Positions 45,367 to 55,863 of a stretch of 64,000 nt of DNA are shown in pieces. The position numbers were made by a program, and so were the translations under genes. Source of the DNA: an uncultured Pelagibacteraceae bacterium (GTDB lineage: Bacteria > Pseudomonadota > Alphaproteobacteria > Pelagibacterales > Pelagibacteraceae); NCBI GenBank assembly GCA_902538255.1, contig CACBEJ010000001.1:1-64000 (forward strand). Direction: 5' to 3'. The notes under the pieces were generated by a model, which saw only the letters and a list, made by a program, of their open reading frames with translations, had not been told where the DNA came from and did not search any database. How positions within the stretch are numbered: the first letter of the stretch is position 1; every line of letters starts with the position of its first letter.

Positions 45367-47141
45367 TAATATACCCGTTCTTGAGGTGGAAAATATTGCA
45401 CTTCATTAGTTAAAGTTGATTGATGGACGGGTCTATAACTTATCTTTGTATTTTTACCATCACACCATGCAAGAGTATGTTGCATAAATTTTTCATCATC
45501 TCTTTTTGGATAATCTTCTCTTGCGTGAGCTCCTCTACTCTCTTTTCTATGATATGCTGAGTCTACAGTTGCTACCGCTTGTCTGATTAAATTATCAAAT
45601 TCTAAGGTTTCTACTAAATCGGTGTTAAATACTAAAGATTTATCCTTAACAGAAATGGAGTCCATTCCATCGTAAGTTTTGCCTATCTCATCAACCCCTT
45701 GTTTAAGATTTTTTTCTGTTCTAAATACTGCACACTTAGATTGCATTGTTTTCTGCATCGAGAGTCTTAACTCTGCAGTACTATTATCCCCTTGAGCACT
45801 TCTGAGTTTATCAAATCTATCCAAACACTTTTGAGTTTCAGTTTCTGGTATTTCTTCATGTGGTGTACCAGGTTTTACTAGTTCAGCCGCTCTTTTTGCA
45901 GCTGCTCTTCCAAATACTACTAAATCAATTAATGAATTAGAACCAAGTCTGTTTGCTCCATGAACGGAAACACATGCTGCTTCACCTATAGCCATTAAAC
46001 CAGGAACTGTTTTTTCAGAACCATTCATTGTTAGCACTTCTGCTTTATAATTTGTTGGAATACCTCCCATATTATAGTGAACTGTAGGAACTACAGGTAT
46101 AGGATCTTTGGTAACATCAACGTTTGCAAACAATCTTGCAGCTTCAGTGATGCCTGGTAATCGATTTTCAATTACACTTTTATCTAAATGACTTAAATGT
46201 AAATGAACATGATCTTGATCTTTACCTACACCTCTTCCTTCATTAATTTCTATAGACATTGATCGACTGACAACATCTCTTGACGCTAAATCTTTTGCGT
46301 TTGGTGCGTATCTTTCCATAAATCTCTCACCTTTTGAATTTACTAAATAGCCACCTTCACCTCTTACTCCTTCTGATATAAGTGTTCCATGTCCATAAAT
46401 ACCTGTTGGATGAAATTGTACAAATTCCATATCTTGCAAAGGTAGTCCTGCTCTTAATACCATGGCATTACCATCACCTGTACAAGTATGAGCTGATGTA
46501 GCAGAGTAGTATACCTTTCCGTATCCTCCAGTTGCAATAATTACAGTATGCGCTCTAAATCTATGAATTGTACCGTCATTAAGATTCCATGCTATTAATC
46601 CTTTGCACTCTCCATCTTTCATTAATAAATCCAAAGCAAAATATTCAATAAAAAATTCTGTGTTATGTTTTAAAGCTTGTCCATATAAAGTATGTAATAT
46701 TGCATGCCCTGTTCTATCTGCAGCTGCACAAGTTCTTTGAACAATTCCATTTCCATAATTTTTGGTCATACCACCAAATGGTCTTTGATAAATTTTCCCC
46801 TCCTCTGTACGACTAAAAGGAACACCATACTTTTCCAATTCCAAGACTGCTTTAGGCGCTTCTTTACATAAATATTCAATGCTATCTTGATCTCCTAACC
46901 AGTCTGCACCTTTTACAGTGTCATACATGTGCCATCTCCAATCATCTTCCCCCATATTTCCTAGGGCTGCTGATATTCCACCTTGTGCAGCAGACGTATG
47001 ACTTCTTGTGGGAAATACTTTTGAGATGCACGCTGTTTTTAAACCAGCTTCACTTAATCCCACAGCTGCTCTTAATCCTGAGCCACCTGCTCCAAGTACA
47101 ACAACATCGTACTCATGATCTATGATATTATAGGCTTTCAT
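45366..47141 (-). CDS. sdhA: Succinate dehydrogenase flavoprotein subunit
   Basis: Catalytic subunit of complex II with covalent FAD, 591 residues. The dinucleotide motif [14 protein letters not shown] is near 14-27, and the flavinylated His is in [16 protein letters not shown]. Substrate-site blocks are [23 protein letters not shown] and the Arg-rich [13 protein letters not shown]. It overlaps sdhD by four bases. Confidence 0.99.
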   Translation of the reverse strand: MKAYNIIDHEYDVVVLGAGGSGLRAAVGLSEAGLKTACISKVFPTRSHTSAAQGGISAALGNMGEDDWRWHMYDTVKGADWLGDQDSIEYLCKEAPKAVLELEKYGVPFSRTEEGKIYQRPFGGMTKNYGNGIVQRTCAAADRTGHAILHTLYGQALKHNTEFFIEYFALDLLMKDGECKGLIAWNLNDGTIHRFRAHTVIIATGGYGKVYYSATSAHTCTGDGNAMVLRAGLPLQDMEFVQFHPTGIYGHGTLISEGVRGEGGYLVNSKGERFMERYAPNAKDLASRDVVSRSMSIEINEGRGVGKDQDHVHLHLSHLDKSVIENRLPGITEAARLFANVDVTKDPIPVVPTVHYNMGGIPTNYKAEVLTMNGSEKTVPGLMAIGEAACVSVHGANRLGSNSLIDLVVFGRAAAKRAAELVKPGTPHEEIPETETQKCLDRFDKLRSAQGDNSTAELRLSMQKTMQSKCAVFRTEKNLKQGVDEIGKTYDGMDSISVKDKSLVFNTDLVETLEFDNLIRQAVATVDSAYHRKESRGAHAREDYPKRDDEKFMQHTLAWCDGKNTKISYRPVHQSTLTNEVQYFPPQERVY

Positions 47142-47467
47142 GTATTTAAGTTAAAAATAACAATTATTGTTAAAATTGGCATTGTTATAGCAAAAAAATT
47201 TAAGATTTTGTTTGCGGCATTTTTGATTTTCGTATCTTTTATATAGTCCTCAAAAACCTCACTAATACTTAATGCTGAAAAAAAATAAATAAATACCAGA
47301 AACAGTCCCATTAAAAATTTAGATGGTTGAGATGTCAAAAAACCAACTATTTCTTGATAACTTTTATCATAAAAATTTACTAAACTTAAAATAAACCAAA
47401 GCATTAGAGGTAACAAAATTAAAGAGCTAAATTTTAAAAACAACCATTTTTTTGTAACCGGTAACAT
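47138..47467 (-). CDS. sdhD: Succinate dehydrogenase membrane anchor subunit SdhD
   Basis: Membrane anchor of complex II, 109 residues with three helices (about 15-32, 48-68 and 88-106). The quinone-site Asp-Tyr pair is present in VFEDYI near 74. The heme-ligand His that normally lies eleven residues before that Asp (His71 in E. coli) is Phe here. Assignment rests on size, helices, the EDY motif and position between sdhC and sdhA. Confidence 0.9.
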   Translation of the reverse strand: MLPVTKKWLFLKFSSLILLPLMLWFILSLVNFYDKSYQEIVGFLTSQPSKFLMGLFLVFIYFFSALSISEVFEDYIKDTKIKNAANKILNFFAITMPILTIIVIFNLNT

Positions 47468-47847
47468 TAGATGACTCCTCTTCCAAATATATAAACTAAT
47501 ATAGTTAAAAAAATTGAACCGAAAATAACAAGCAAACCTGTAATTTTAGTTGTTTGTAATTCAAAGCCATAACCTAAATCCATAATTAAATGTCTAATCT
47601 CACTTAACATTTGAAAACTAAAAGACCAAGTTATTCCAATTAATATAAATTTCCCTAAAAAAGATTCTAAAAAAATTTTTATTGTTTGATATTCACTCTC
47701 TCCTAAAAGCATAAAAGCAAACCAAATACAAATTAAAGTTATTGCAAAAAAATTAATTATCCCTGTAATTCTATGTGAAATGGATACTAAAGAAGAAATA
47801 TGCCATTTATAAATTTGTATATGTGGTGATAAAGGTCTATTTTCCAT
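47467..47847 (-). CDS. sdhC: Succinate dehydrogenase cytochrome b556 subunit SdhC
   Basis: Heme-binding membrane subunit of complex II, 126 residues with three helices. RPLSPHIQIYKWHISSLVSISHRITG is the family N-terminal signature, with the quinone-site Ser and Arg, and the heme-ligand His is in EIRHLIMDLGYG near 87. It starts four bases after asd and overlaps sdhD by one base. Confidence 0.95.
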   Translation of the reverse strand: MENRPLSPHIQIYKWHISSLVSISHRITGIINFFAITLICIWFAFMLLGESEYQTIKIFLESFLGKFILIGITWSFSFQMLSEIRHLIMDLGYGFELQTTKITGLLVIFGSIFLTILVYIFGRGVI

Positions 47848-47851
47848 TTTA

Positions 47852-48847
47852 TTATTTTGATTTAATTATTGTTTCTGCGATTTCAACAGAATTAAGTGCA
47901 GCACCTCTTAATAAATTATCTGAAACAATCCATAAATTAAGGGAATTTTTTTTAGTTTTATCCTCTCTAATTCTAGATATGTAAGTCTCATCATTTCCAG
48001 CTGCCTCAAAAGGAGTGCTATAACCTCCATTTTCTCTTTTATCAATAACCTGACAGCCTTCTGCATTACTTAAAGATTCTCTAACATCATCTAAATTAAA
48101 AGGTTTTTCAAACTCTATATTAACAGACTCAGAGTGTGATACTAGCACAGGAATTCGAACACATGTTGCTGTAAGTTCAATTGTTTCATCTAATATTTTT
48201 TTTGTTTCATTTGTCATTTTTAATTCTTCTTTTGTATATCCATCATCAGAGAAAACATCGATATGTGGAATAACATTAAAAGCAATTTGTTTCGTAAAGT
48301 TTTTGGACTCTATTTTTTTTCCATCTAAATATTTTTTAGTTTGTTCAATTAATTCATCCATTGGACTTTTTCCACCACCTGAAACAGATTGATAAGTTGA
48401 AACTACAACTCTTTTAATTTTATATAAATCATGAAGTGGTTTAAGAGCAATAACAAGTTGTGCTGTTGAACAGTTTGGGTTTGCAATAATATTTTTATTC
48501 ATTTTTTTTATTTCAGAAGAGTTTACTTGTGGAACAATCAGGGGTACATCTGGATCCATCCTAAAAAAACTTGAATTATCAATTACCACAGTATGTTTGG
48601 CTGCATTTTCTGCATATTTTTCTGCAATTTTTCCTCCTGCTGCAAAAAAAGTAATATCAGCTTTAGAAAAATCATAGTTTTCTAAATTCTCAATTTCATA
48701 TTCTTTATCTCTAAATAATATTTTTTTTCCTGCACTTTTTTCTGAGGCAACTAAATATAGATTATCAAACTTGAAGTTTTTTTTATCAAAAACTTCAAGA
48801 GTCTTTCTACCTACATTACCTGTTGCACCCACTATAGCTATGTTCAT
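47852..48847 (-). CDS. asd: Aspartate-semialdehyde dehydrogenase
   Basis: Makes aspartate semialdehyde for lysine, threonine and methionine synthesis, 331 residues. The NADP motif AIVGATGNVGRKTLEV is at the N-terminus, the catalytic Cys is in IANPNCSTAQLVIAL near 129, SVSGGGKSPMDE near 155, and the His is in VRIPVLVSHSESVNIEF near 239. It lies between the DMSP genes and the sdh operon, with small gaps (15 and 4 bases), so it is probably co-transcribed. Confidence 0.96.
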   Translation of the reverse strand: MNIAIVGATGNVGRKTLEVFDKKNFKFDNLYLVASEKSAGKKILFRDKEYEIENLENYDFSKADITFFAAGGKIAEKYAENAAKHTVVIDNSSFFRMDPDVPLIVPQVNSSEIKKMNKNIIANPNCSTAQLVIALKPLHDLYKIKRVVVSTYQSVSGGGKSPMDELIEQTKKYLDGKKIESKNFTKQIAFNVIPHIDVFSDDGYTKEELKMTNETKKILDETIELTATCVRIPVLVSHSESVNIEFEKPFNLDDVRESLSNAEGCQVIDKRENGGYSTPFEAAGNDETYISRIREDKTKKNSLNLWIVSDNLLRGAALNSVEIAETIIKSK

Positions 48848-48862
48848 ATTTAGAGTTTTATA

Positions 48863-49972
48863 CTAAATAAAAGGTAAATCGCAAACTTTACCCACACAAA
48901 TTTCACCATTTATCTTGGCTTTTATATCCTGATCGACGTTCCAATGTGGTTTTTTCATCATAGCAATACCAATAACTTTTTTAAAATGTGGTGAATAGCA
49001 AGCTGATCTCAATTCTCCAATTATATTATTGTTTTGATCACTTAATTCTAATGATCCTGTAATACTTATTTTATCTATATCAAGCATTACTCCCATTAAT
49101 TTTTTTTTAATTCCTTCAGATTTAATTTTTTTTAATTTCTCTTTACCTAAAAAATTAACTTCGCTATCTATGTTAATATATTTATCAAATCCACATTCAT
49201 AAGGATTATCTCCATTATCGATATCATTTCCATACGATAATAATCCACTTTCAATACGTTCTATTAAATTTGGACAACCTGGTTTGATATTAAATTCTTT
49301 TCCAATTTCAAAAAGATGATCGTATAATTTTAATCCAGAAACATTATGCTCAACATAAATTTCATAACCACCTTGTTTTGACCAACCAGATCTTGCAATT
49401 AAATGTTTATCACCACCAAATTCAAAATAATCAAAACCAAAAAATTTTAAATTAACTATCTTATCTCCAAAAACTTTTTCCATTAATTCAAATGACTTTG
49501 GACCTTGTATAGCCATTATATCAACATCAGGTTCAAAAATCTTTACGTCTAATTTATTTCCAATAGCTAACCCCTTTGCAAATAATATTACATCTGAGTC
49601 AGCAAGAGAAACCCACCATTTATTTTCATTTAATCTAAGTACAACTGGATCATTAATCAGACCTGCGTTATCATCAATTATTGGACAATAATAACATCTT
49701 CCATCTTTCGATTTAGATAAATCTCTACAAGTCATCAACTGAACTAATTTCGCTGAGTCTTTACCAGAAATTTCTACCTGTCTTTCAGCAGCTACATCCC
49801 AAATTTGTACATACTGTTTTAAGTGATGGTATGAGTCCTCAATTGAACCAAACGCTGCGGGAAGCAACATGTGATTATATATTGTATAAGCCGTAACTCC
49901 TTGTTTTTCTATTCTAGAGGTATAGGGAGTGCCTCTCAGCCTTCTTGATTTTGCAATTGAAAAACTTTTCAT
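48863..49972 (-). CDS. dmdA: Dimethylsulfoniopropionate demethylase DmdA
   Basis: Tetrahydrofolate-dependent demethylase of the GcvT fold that turns DMSP into methylmercaptopropionate. The 369 residues have the same length and nearly the same sequence as the P. ubique enzyme as I remember it: the N-terminus [20 protein letters not shown], the segment [10 protein letters not shown], then [32 protein letters not shown] and the C-terminal GKVCDLPFI. It overlaps the upstream hydrolase gene by one base (TAATG). Confidence 0.97.
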   Translation of the reverse strand: MKSFSIAKSRRLRGTPYTSRIEKQGVTAYTIYNHMLLPAAFGSIEDSYHHLKQYVQIWDVAAERQVEISGKDSAKLVQLMTCRDLSKSKDGRCYYCPIIDDNAGLINDPVVLRLNENKWWVSLADSDVILFAKGLAIGNKLDVKIFEPDVDIMAIQGPKSFELMEKVFGDKIVNLKFFGFDYFEFGGDKHLIARSGWSKQGGYEIYVEHNVSGLKLYDHLFEIGKEFNIKPGCPNLIERIESGLLSYGNDIDNGDNPYECGFDKYINIDSEVNFLGKEKLKKIKSEGIKKKLMGVMLDIDKISITGSLELSDQNNNIIGELRSACYSPHFKKVIGIAMMKKPHWNVDQDIKAKINGEICVGKVCDLPFI

Positions 49973-50745
49973 TATTTTAAAAATTCTAAAACCTTGTCTC
50001 TCATTTCGAATGCTTTTTCAATCATAATCATATGACCACAACCCTCAATTATATGAGTTGTTGAATTTTTAATTAAACTAGAAAACTTTTTACCTGACTC
50101 TAGATTTACCATTTTGTCTAATGATCCAAATATCAATAAAGAGGGACGGTCTATTAATCTAGCAGCGTCAGATCCATTAATATAATTATTACATGCAATT
50201 AAATCGACTGCTAATATTTCTCTAATATCTCTTGGTGACTGTATTATTTTTTCCATTGGATTACCTCCTATAAATTTTTTTGAACCTTCATAGCCCCACT
50301 TCATCATTAATTTAACCGCATCAGTATCTCCATTTTTTGCTAAATCAATAAGATCTGGATGAACTGGCATTCTATTTGAACCACCAATAAAAACTAATTT
50401 TTTTAATCTTTTTTTATATTTAGATGCATATTCAAGTATCTCTAAACTTCCTTGAGAGTGCCCAATAATAAATAATTGTTTTAAATTTAATTTTACAAAT
50501 ACTTGTTCTAGCCAATCAGCAATTTTTTCAATACTATCTAAGCAGGGTCCATCTGAATTACCATGCCCAGGTAAATCAATAGATAATACATTAAAATTTT
50601 TGTTAGAAAAAAATTGTTCAGTTAATGACCAAACTATGTGGGATAGACCACTTCCATGAAGAAAAACTATTGTTTCTTTATTTGGATCTATTCCCTGTCC
50701 AGCATCTGATGCATGAATATTTTTATTTTCTATTTGAAAAATCAA
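49972..50745 (-). CDS. Alpha/beta hydrolase within the DMSP demethylation cluster
   Basis: Cytosolic alpha/beta hydrolase of 257 residues with an intact triad: nucleophile Ser in [11 protein letters not shown] near 95, Asp in FGSLDKMVN near 210 and His in [11 protein letters not shown] near 238. The oxyanion motif is FLHGSGLS. There is no signal peptide. It lies between dmdB and dmdA, coupled to dmdA by TAATG and eight bases from dmdB, so it is almost certainly made with the DMSP enzymes. No DmdD-type hydratase gene is present nearby. A thioesterase or MTA-CoA hydrolysis role is a hypothesis only. Confidence 0.85.
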   Translation of the reverse strand: MIFQIENKNIHASDAGQGIDPNKETIVFLHGSGLSHIVWSLTEQFFSNKNFNVLSIDLPGHGNSDGPCLDSIEKIADWLEQVFVKLNLKQLFIIGHSQGSLEILEYASKYKKRLKKLVFIGGSNRMPVHPDLIDLAKNGDTDAVKLMMKWGYEGSKKFIGGNPMEKIIQSPRDIREILAVDLIACNNYINGSDAARLIDRPSLLIFGSLDKMVNLESGKKFSSLIKNSTTHIIEGCGHMIMIEKAFEMRDKVLEFLK

Positions 50746-50752
50746 AAATTAC

Positions 50753-52369
50753 CTAAACTTGTTTTCTCAGTTCAAATTTTTGTATTTTACCTGTTGACGT
50801 TTTTGGTAACTCACAAAAAACAACCTTTTTTGGAACTTTAAAGCCTGCTAAAGTTTCTTTACAAAAATCAATTAATTCTTTCTCGCTAACTGGTTTGTCT
50901 TTAACTGCCTCGATAAATGCACACGGCACCTCACCCCATTTTTCGTCTGGTTTTGCAACAACCGCAGCAATCGAAACAGATGGGTGTTTGGATAAAGTAT
51001 TTTCAATTTCAATTGAAGAAATATTTTCTCCTCCAGAAATAATTATATCTTTTGATCTATCTTGTATTTTAATATAGCCATCAGAATGCATTACAGCTAA
51101 ATCACCACTGTGAAACCAACCATCTTTCATAGCTTTTTCTGTAGCCTCTTTATCTTTGAAATATCCCTTCATAACGACATTTCCTCTAATCATGATTTCA
51201 CCAATTGTCTTTCCGTCTCTAGGAACTTCTTTCATTGTCTCAGGGTCTAAAACAACTACACCTTCCGTATTAGGGTACTTTACACCTTGTCTTGCTTTAA
51301 TCTCGTTTTGCTTTTCTTCGTCGAAATTATTCCACTCATCATTCCAGGCACACTGAGTTACATGCCCATAAGTTTCCGTTAAACCATATACATGCATCAC
51401 TTCAAATCCAAGAGCTCTCATTTTTTTAAAAATTATACTTGGTGGAGGAGCACCAGCAGTTAGAACATAAACTTTTTGTTTTAATTTTTTCTTATCGCTT
51501 TCTGGGGCTCCAGTAATCATATTTAATACTATTGGAGCGCCACCAAAATGAGTAATTTCATATTTATCAATGAGTTCAAAAATTTTTTTAATGTCTATAT
51601 TTCTTAAACAAATTGTTCTTCCATTTAGCATCGGTACGGTCCATGGATAACACCAACCATTGCAATGGAACATTGGTACAACTGTTAAAAAATTTAACCT
51701 ATTTGGCATATTCCAAGCAACTGAGCTTCCCGTAGACATTAAATATGCTCCCCTATGATGATAGACAACACCTTTGGGATTTCCTGTAGTACCTGATGTA
51801 TAACTTAATGATATAGCTTGCCACTCATCCCCGGGCATTTGCCATTGGTAATTTTCATCACCTGTATTTAAAAAACTTTCATATTCTAAATCACCAATTT
51901 TTTCCAATTTTGATTGGTCAGCATATTTATCGTTTATGTCAATAATAGTTATTTTTTTATTAAGATTTTTTAATGCTTTTTTTACTTCTCCATGAAGTTG
52001 TCTATCCACAACTAAGACTTTTGCTTCGCTATGATCTAAAATGTAGGAAATTGTTTTGGCATCTAATCTTATATTTATCGTATTAAGAACTGCACCAGTC
52101 ATAGGTACAGAATAGTGTGCTTCAAAAATCTCTGGTGTATTGAAAGCTAAGAATGAAACCGTGTCACCTTTTTTAATACCTATTTTTGTCAATGCACTAG
52201 CAAATTTTACAACTCTTTTATAAACTTCAGCCCAGGTATAATTTTTTTCTTCATAAATTATAGCCTCATAATTTGGGTAAATTTCTTTTGCTCTTTTTAA
52301 AAAAGTTAAGGGAGTGAGGGGTACGTGATTTGCTTTATTTTTATCTAAATTTGTATCGTAATGGCTCAT
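50753..52369 (-). CDS. dmdB: Methylmercaptopropionate-CoA ligase DmdB
   Basis: AMP-forming acyl-CoA ligase that activates methylmercaptopropionate, 538 residues. The P-loop is SYTSGTTGNPKGVVYHH near 185, the adenylate motif is HVYGLTETYGH near 330, the hinge lies near GWFHSGDLAVMHSDGYIKIQDRSKD (split here as GWFHSGD and YIKIQDRSKD), and the catalytic Lys is in KTSTGKIQKFELRK near the C-terminus. Family level is certain; the DMSP assignment comes from the cluster. Its ATG overlaps the dmdC stop. Confidence 0.92.
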   Translation of the reverse strand: MSHYDTNLDKNKANHVPLTPLTFLKRAKEIYPNYEAIIYEEKNYTWAEVYKRVVKFASALTKIGIKKGDTVSFLAFNTPEIFEAHYSVPMTGAVLNTINIRLDAKTISYILDHSEAKVLVVDRQLHGEVKKALKNLNKKITIIDINDKYADQSKLEKIGDLEYESFLNTGDENYQWQMPGDEWQAISLSYTSGTTGNPKGVVYHHRGAYLMSTGSSVAWNMPNRLNFLTVVPMFHCNGWCYPWTVPMLNGRTICLRNIDIKKIFELIDKYEITHFGGAPIVLNMITGAPESDKKKLKQKVYVLTAGAPPPSIIFKKMRALGFEVMHVYGLTETYGHVTQCAWNDEWNNFDEEKQNEIKARQGVKYPNTEGVVVLDPETMKEVPRDGKTIGEIMIRGNVVMKGYFKDKEATEKAMKDGWFHSGDLAVMHSDGYIKIQDRSKDIIISGGENISSIEIENTLSKHPSVSIAAVVAKPDEKWGEVPCAFIEAVKDKPVSEKELIDFCKETLAGFKVPKKVVFCELPKTSTGKIQKFELRKQV

Positions 52370-54132
52370 TAATTAAACTTAAAATTCATTATATTTGAGC
52401 TTCCTGAGATTGCTGATTTGTAATGATACTCAGCCCGAGGTAATACCTTATCAAAATAAAATTTAGCTGTATTTATTTTATCACTATAAAATTCTTTATT
52501 TGTATTAAAATCATTAAAACTAACCTCTAAAATTTTAATCCAAGCATAAGCAATTGAAACATAACCTAAGCTTTTTAAATAATCATTTGCTGCAGCACTA
52601 ACATCATCCTTTTCAATTTTATTTTTATCATTTATCCAATCTGTGAATTTGGATAAAATATCTAAATAATGGTTTAATTCTTTGGAAAATGTTTTTACTT
52701 TTTCATTTTTGCTCTCACATTCAGATTTAATCATTTCTAAAAACTTATTTATAACATCGCCCTTTTTGTTAGATAATTTTCTAAATACTAAATCTGCAGC
52801 CTGTACGGAATTTGTTCCTTCATAAATTGGGGTAATACGATTATCTCGATATAATTGCTCAATACCTTGGTCTTTAGTATATCCGTATCCTCCATGTATC
52901 TGCATTGCATCGCTAGTAATTTCCATAGCTAAATCTGTAAAAAGTGATTTAACCACAGGCGTCATTAATGAAACGTAATCTAAAGCAGCTTGTTTAATTT
53001 TTTCGTCTGGGTGATAAAGACTTACTTCTGTTTGTTGAGAAAGCCAAAAACATAATGCTCTTTCACCCTCAATTATTGATTTCATATTAAGTAAAGTTCT
53101 TCTAATGTCTGCATGATCAATTATAAAATCTGCACCATTATTAGATTTTGAATTATTTGTTTTTCCTTGCTTTCTTTCTTTTGCGTAAGAAAGTGAATTT
53201 TGATAAGCAATTTCAGAAATACCTAAACCTTGAATGCCTACAACTATTCGCTCTAAATTCATCATTGTGAACATTGCACTAAGACCTTTATCTTTGTTAC
53301 CAATCATGTAACCAGTTGCATCATCAAAATTTAAAACACAAGTTGCCGAACCTTTAATACCCATCTTACTCTCAATTGATCCAGTTGAAATTCCATTTCT
53401 TGGACCAATACTACCATCCTGGTTCACAATATATTTTGGAACTAAAAATAAACTAATTCCCTTAGTACCAGATGGAGAGTCTGGTGATCTTGCCAAAACT
53501 AAGTGAATAATATTTTCGGTTAAATCATGGTCTCCTGAAGTTATGAATATTTTTTGACCACTGATTTTATAAGTATTATCTGATTGTTTAATTGCTTTAG
53601 TTTTTAACAAGCCAAGGTCGGTACCACAGACTGGTTCTGTTAAACACATTGTGCCACTCCACTTACCTTCTACAATCTTTGGTAAATATTTATTTTTAAT
53701 TTCATCAGAAGCATGATGATTAATACAATTATAAGCACCAATACTTAGTTCACTATATAATTTAAATGATAAGCTTGCTGAAGATAGCATTTCATCAAAA
53801 AATGCACTTACTGTTTTTGGCATTCCTTGACCTCCATATTTTGGATCACAAGACAATGAAGTCCAACCATCCTCAATATACTTTTGATACGCTTCTTTGT
53901 AGCCTGGGGGTGTTCTGACAACACCATTTTCTAAAACTGCTGGATTTTCATCTCCTGATTTAGCAAGAGGTAAAATTAAATTTTGATTTATCTTGGCTGC
54001 TTCCTCTAAAATATCTTTCACTAGATCTGAACTAACCTCATTATATTTTTCAAGTTCATTATAATTTTTATTGTCTCTTAATTTTTCAAAGAGAAACATC
54101 ATGTCTTTTACTGGAGCTGTATAACTTGGCAT
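52369..54132 (-). CDS. dmdC: Methylmercaptopropionyl-CoA dehydrogenase DmdC
   Basis: FAD-dependent acyl-CoA dehydrogenase that forms methylthioacryloyl-CoA, 587 residues, the long form with an N-terminal extension. It has MCLTEPVCGTDLGLLKT near 160, KIFITSGDHD, QIHGGYGYTKDQGIEQLYRD near 415, and the catalytic Glu in ITPIYEGTNSVQAADL near 435. It is the first of the four dmd-cluster genes and starts 26 bases after leuB. Confidence 0.92.
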   Translation of the reverse strand: MPSYTAPVKDMMFLFEKLRDNKNYNELEKYNEVSSDLVKDILEEAAKINQNLILPLAKSGDENPAVLENGVVRTPPGYKEAYQKYIEDGWTSLSCDPKYGGQGMPKTVSAFFDEMLSSASLSFKLYSELSIGAYNCINHHASDEIKNKYLPKIVEGKWSGTMCLTEPVCGTDLGLLKTKAIKQSDNTYKISGQKIFITSGDHDLTENIIHLVLARSPDSPSGTKGISLFLVPKYIVNQDGSIGPRNGISTGSIESKMGIKGSATCVLNFDDATGYMIGNKDKGLSAMFTMMNLERIVVGIQGLGISEIAYQNSLSYAKERKQGKTNNSKSNNGADFIIDHADIRRTLLNMKSIIEGERALCFWLSQQTEVSLYHPDEKIKQAALDYVSLMTPVVKSLFTDLAMEITSDAMQIHGGYGYTKDQGIEQLYRDNRITPIYEGTNSVQAADLVFRKLSNKKGDVINKFLEMIKSECESKNEKVKTFSKELNHYLDILSKFTDWINDKNKIEKDDVSAAANDYLKSLGYVSIAYAWIKILEVSFNDFNTNKEFYSDKINTAKFYFDKVLPRAEYHYKSAISGSSNIMNFKFN

Positions 54133-54158
54133 ATTTAAACCTTAAAATAATTCTAGTT

Positions 54159-55265
54159 TTATTGCAATTTTGAAATTATCGCATCACCCATTGCTGAAGT
54201 AGACGTTTCTTTCATGCCTTCTGACATTATGTCTTTTGTTCTTAATCCATCATTTAGAACATCTTGAACTGCCTTCTCTAATACATCTGCTTCTTTATCA
54301 AGATCTAAAGAGTATCTTAAAGCCATAGCAAAACTTAAAATAGAAGCTATTGGATTTGCAATACCTTGTCCAGCTATATCAGGAGCCGATCCATGTATTG
54401 GCTCATACATTGCTCTCATCTCACCATCTTTATTTTTTGCACCCAAAGACGCTGACGGCAAAAGACCTAAAGATCCAGTTAACATCGAAGCTTGATCAGA
54501 TAGCATATCCCCAAATAAATTATCGGTTACAATTACATCAAATTGCTTTGGGTTTCTTAAAAGTTGCATTGCGCAGTTATCTGCTAACATATGGCTTAAC
54601 TCTACATCTTTGTATTCTTTTTCATGAAGTTCTTTAACTTCTTCTTTCCACAATTGTCCGGCTTCCATTACATTTGACTTTTCACATGATGTAACTTTGT
54701 TTGATCTTTTTCTTGCTAAATCAAAAGCAACTCTAGCTACTCTTGTAATTTCACTGGTTGTATATGTATGAGTATTAATTCCTTTTCTTTCACCATTTTC
54801 AATTGGCTTTATTCCTCTAGGTTCACCAAAATATATTCCACCCGTTAACTCTCTTACTATCATTATATCTAGTCCTGAAACTACCTCTGGCTTAAGGGTT
54901 GAAGCATCGACTAATTGTTTAAAACAAATTGCAGGCCTTAAGTTTGCAAAAAGCTTTAATTCTTTCCTAAGTTTTAATAATGCTCTTTCTGGTTTTTTGG
55001 AAAATTCTAGGTTATCCCATGTAGGACCACCAACTGCTCCAAGCATAATTACTTCACTTTCTAGTGCTTTATAAAAAACCTCATCAGTGATTGGGGTGCC
55101 ATGTTTATCATAAGAACAACCACCAACTAGCTCCTGATCAATTTCAAAATCTAAAGATTTTTTATCATTAAACCAGTTAATGATTTTTTTTACCTCAAGT
55201 ATTACCTCTGGACCAATACCATCACCAGGAAGTAAAAGTATTTTTCTTTTTTTTACTTTAATCAT
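54159..55265 (-). CDS. leuB: 3-isopropylmalate dehydrogenase
   Basis: NAD-dependent oxidative decarboxylase of leucine synthesis, 368 residues. Motifs: [14 protein letters not shown] at the N-terminus, [10 protein letters not shown], the [14 protein letters not shown] segment near 140, and [25 protein letters not shown]-type metal-site region near 245. [20 protein letters not shown] lies near 305. It overlaps leuD by eight bases. Confidence 0.98.
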   Translation of the reverse strand: MIKVKKRKILLLPGDGIGPEVILEVKKIINWFNDKKSLDFEIDQELVGGCSYDKHGTPITDEVFYKALESEVIMLGAVGGPTWDNLEFSKKPERALLKLRKELKLFANLRPAICFKQLVDASTLKPEVVSGLDIMIVRELTGGIYFGEPRGIKPIENGERKGINTHTYTTSEITRVARVAFDLARKRSNKVTSCEKSNVMEAGQLWKEEVKELHEKEYKDVELSHMLADNCAMQLLRNPKQFDVIVTDNLFGDMLSDQASMLTGSLGLLPSASLGAKNKDGEMRAMYEPIHGSAPDIAGQGIANPIASILSFAMALRYSLDLDKEADVLEKAVQDVLNDGLRTKDIMSEGMKETSTSAMGDAIISKLQ

Positions 55266-55863
55266 TAAATACCCAGGGCTTTTCGTTTTTTAAATTTGTT
55301 TCAAACTTTTCTATTTTTTCTGATTTTTTTAGTGATAAAGCGATATCATCAAGCCCTTCTAACAAACATTTTTTCTTAAATGGATCAACTTCAAATTTTA
55401 GCTCATTATTTCCATAAACTATTTTTTCCTCTTGCAAATCAATAAAAATTTCTTCTTGTCTATTTGCGTATTCAGATAGCTCTTTTATTTTTTCTTCTTC
55501 AAGGATTATAGGCAAAATTCCATTTTTAAAACAATTACTAAAAAAAATATCTGCATAACTTGAGCTTATTACACAAGTAATACCAAAATCTAATAGTGCC
55601 CAAGGAGCATGTTCTCTTGATGAACCACATCCAAAGTTTTTTCCAGCAATTAAAATTTTAGATTGATTAAATGGATCTTTGTTTAACACAAAATCATTTA
55701 TTTCTTTACCTTGATCATCATATCTCATTTCAAAAAATAAATTTTTTCCTAGACCAGTTCTTTTGATAGTTTTTAAAAACTGCTTTGGAATTATCATATC
55801 TGTATCAATATTTACAATTGGTAAATAAGCTGGAATACTTTTTAATTTATTAAATTTTTGCAT
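55258..55863 (-). CDS. leuD: 3-isopropylmalate dehydratase small subunit
   Basis: Swivelling subunit of isopropylmalate isomerase, 201 residues. It has [22 protein letters not shown] at the N-terminus (read as [13 protein letters not shown] then KTIKRTGLG), and the substrate-recognition block [21 protein letters not shown] near 75-95, cut here only for description. It abuts leuC and works as a heterodimer with it. Confidence 0.97.
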   Translation of the reverse strand: MQKFNKLKSIPAYLPIVNIDTDMIIPKQFLKTIKRTGLGKNLFFEMRYDDQGKEINDFVLNKDPFNQSKILIAGKNFGCGSSREHAPWALLDFGITCVISSSYADIFFSNCFKNGILPIILEEEKIKELSEYANRQEEIFIDLQEEKIVYGNNELKFEVDPFKKKCLLEGLDDIALSLKKSEKIEKFETNLKNEKPWVFND

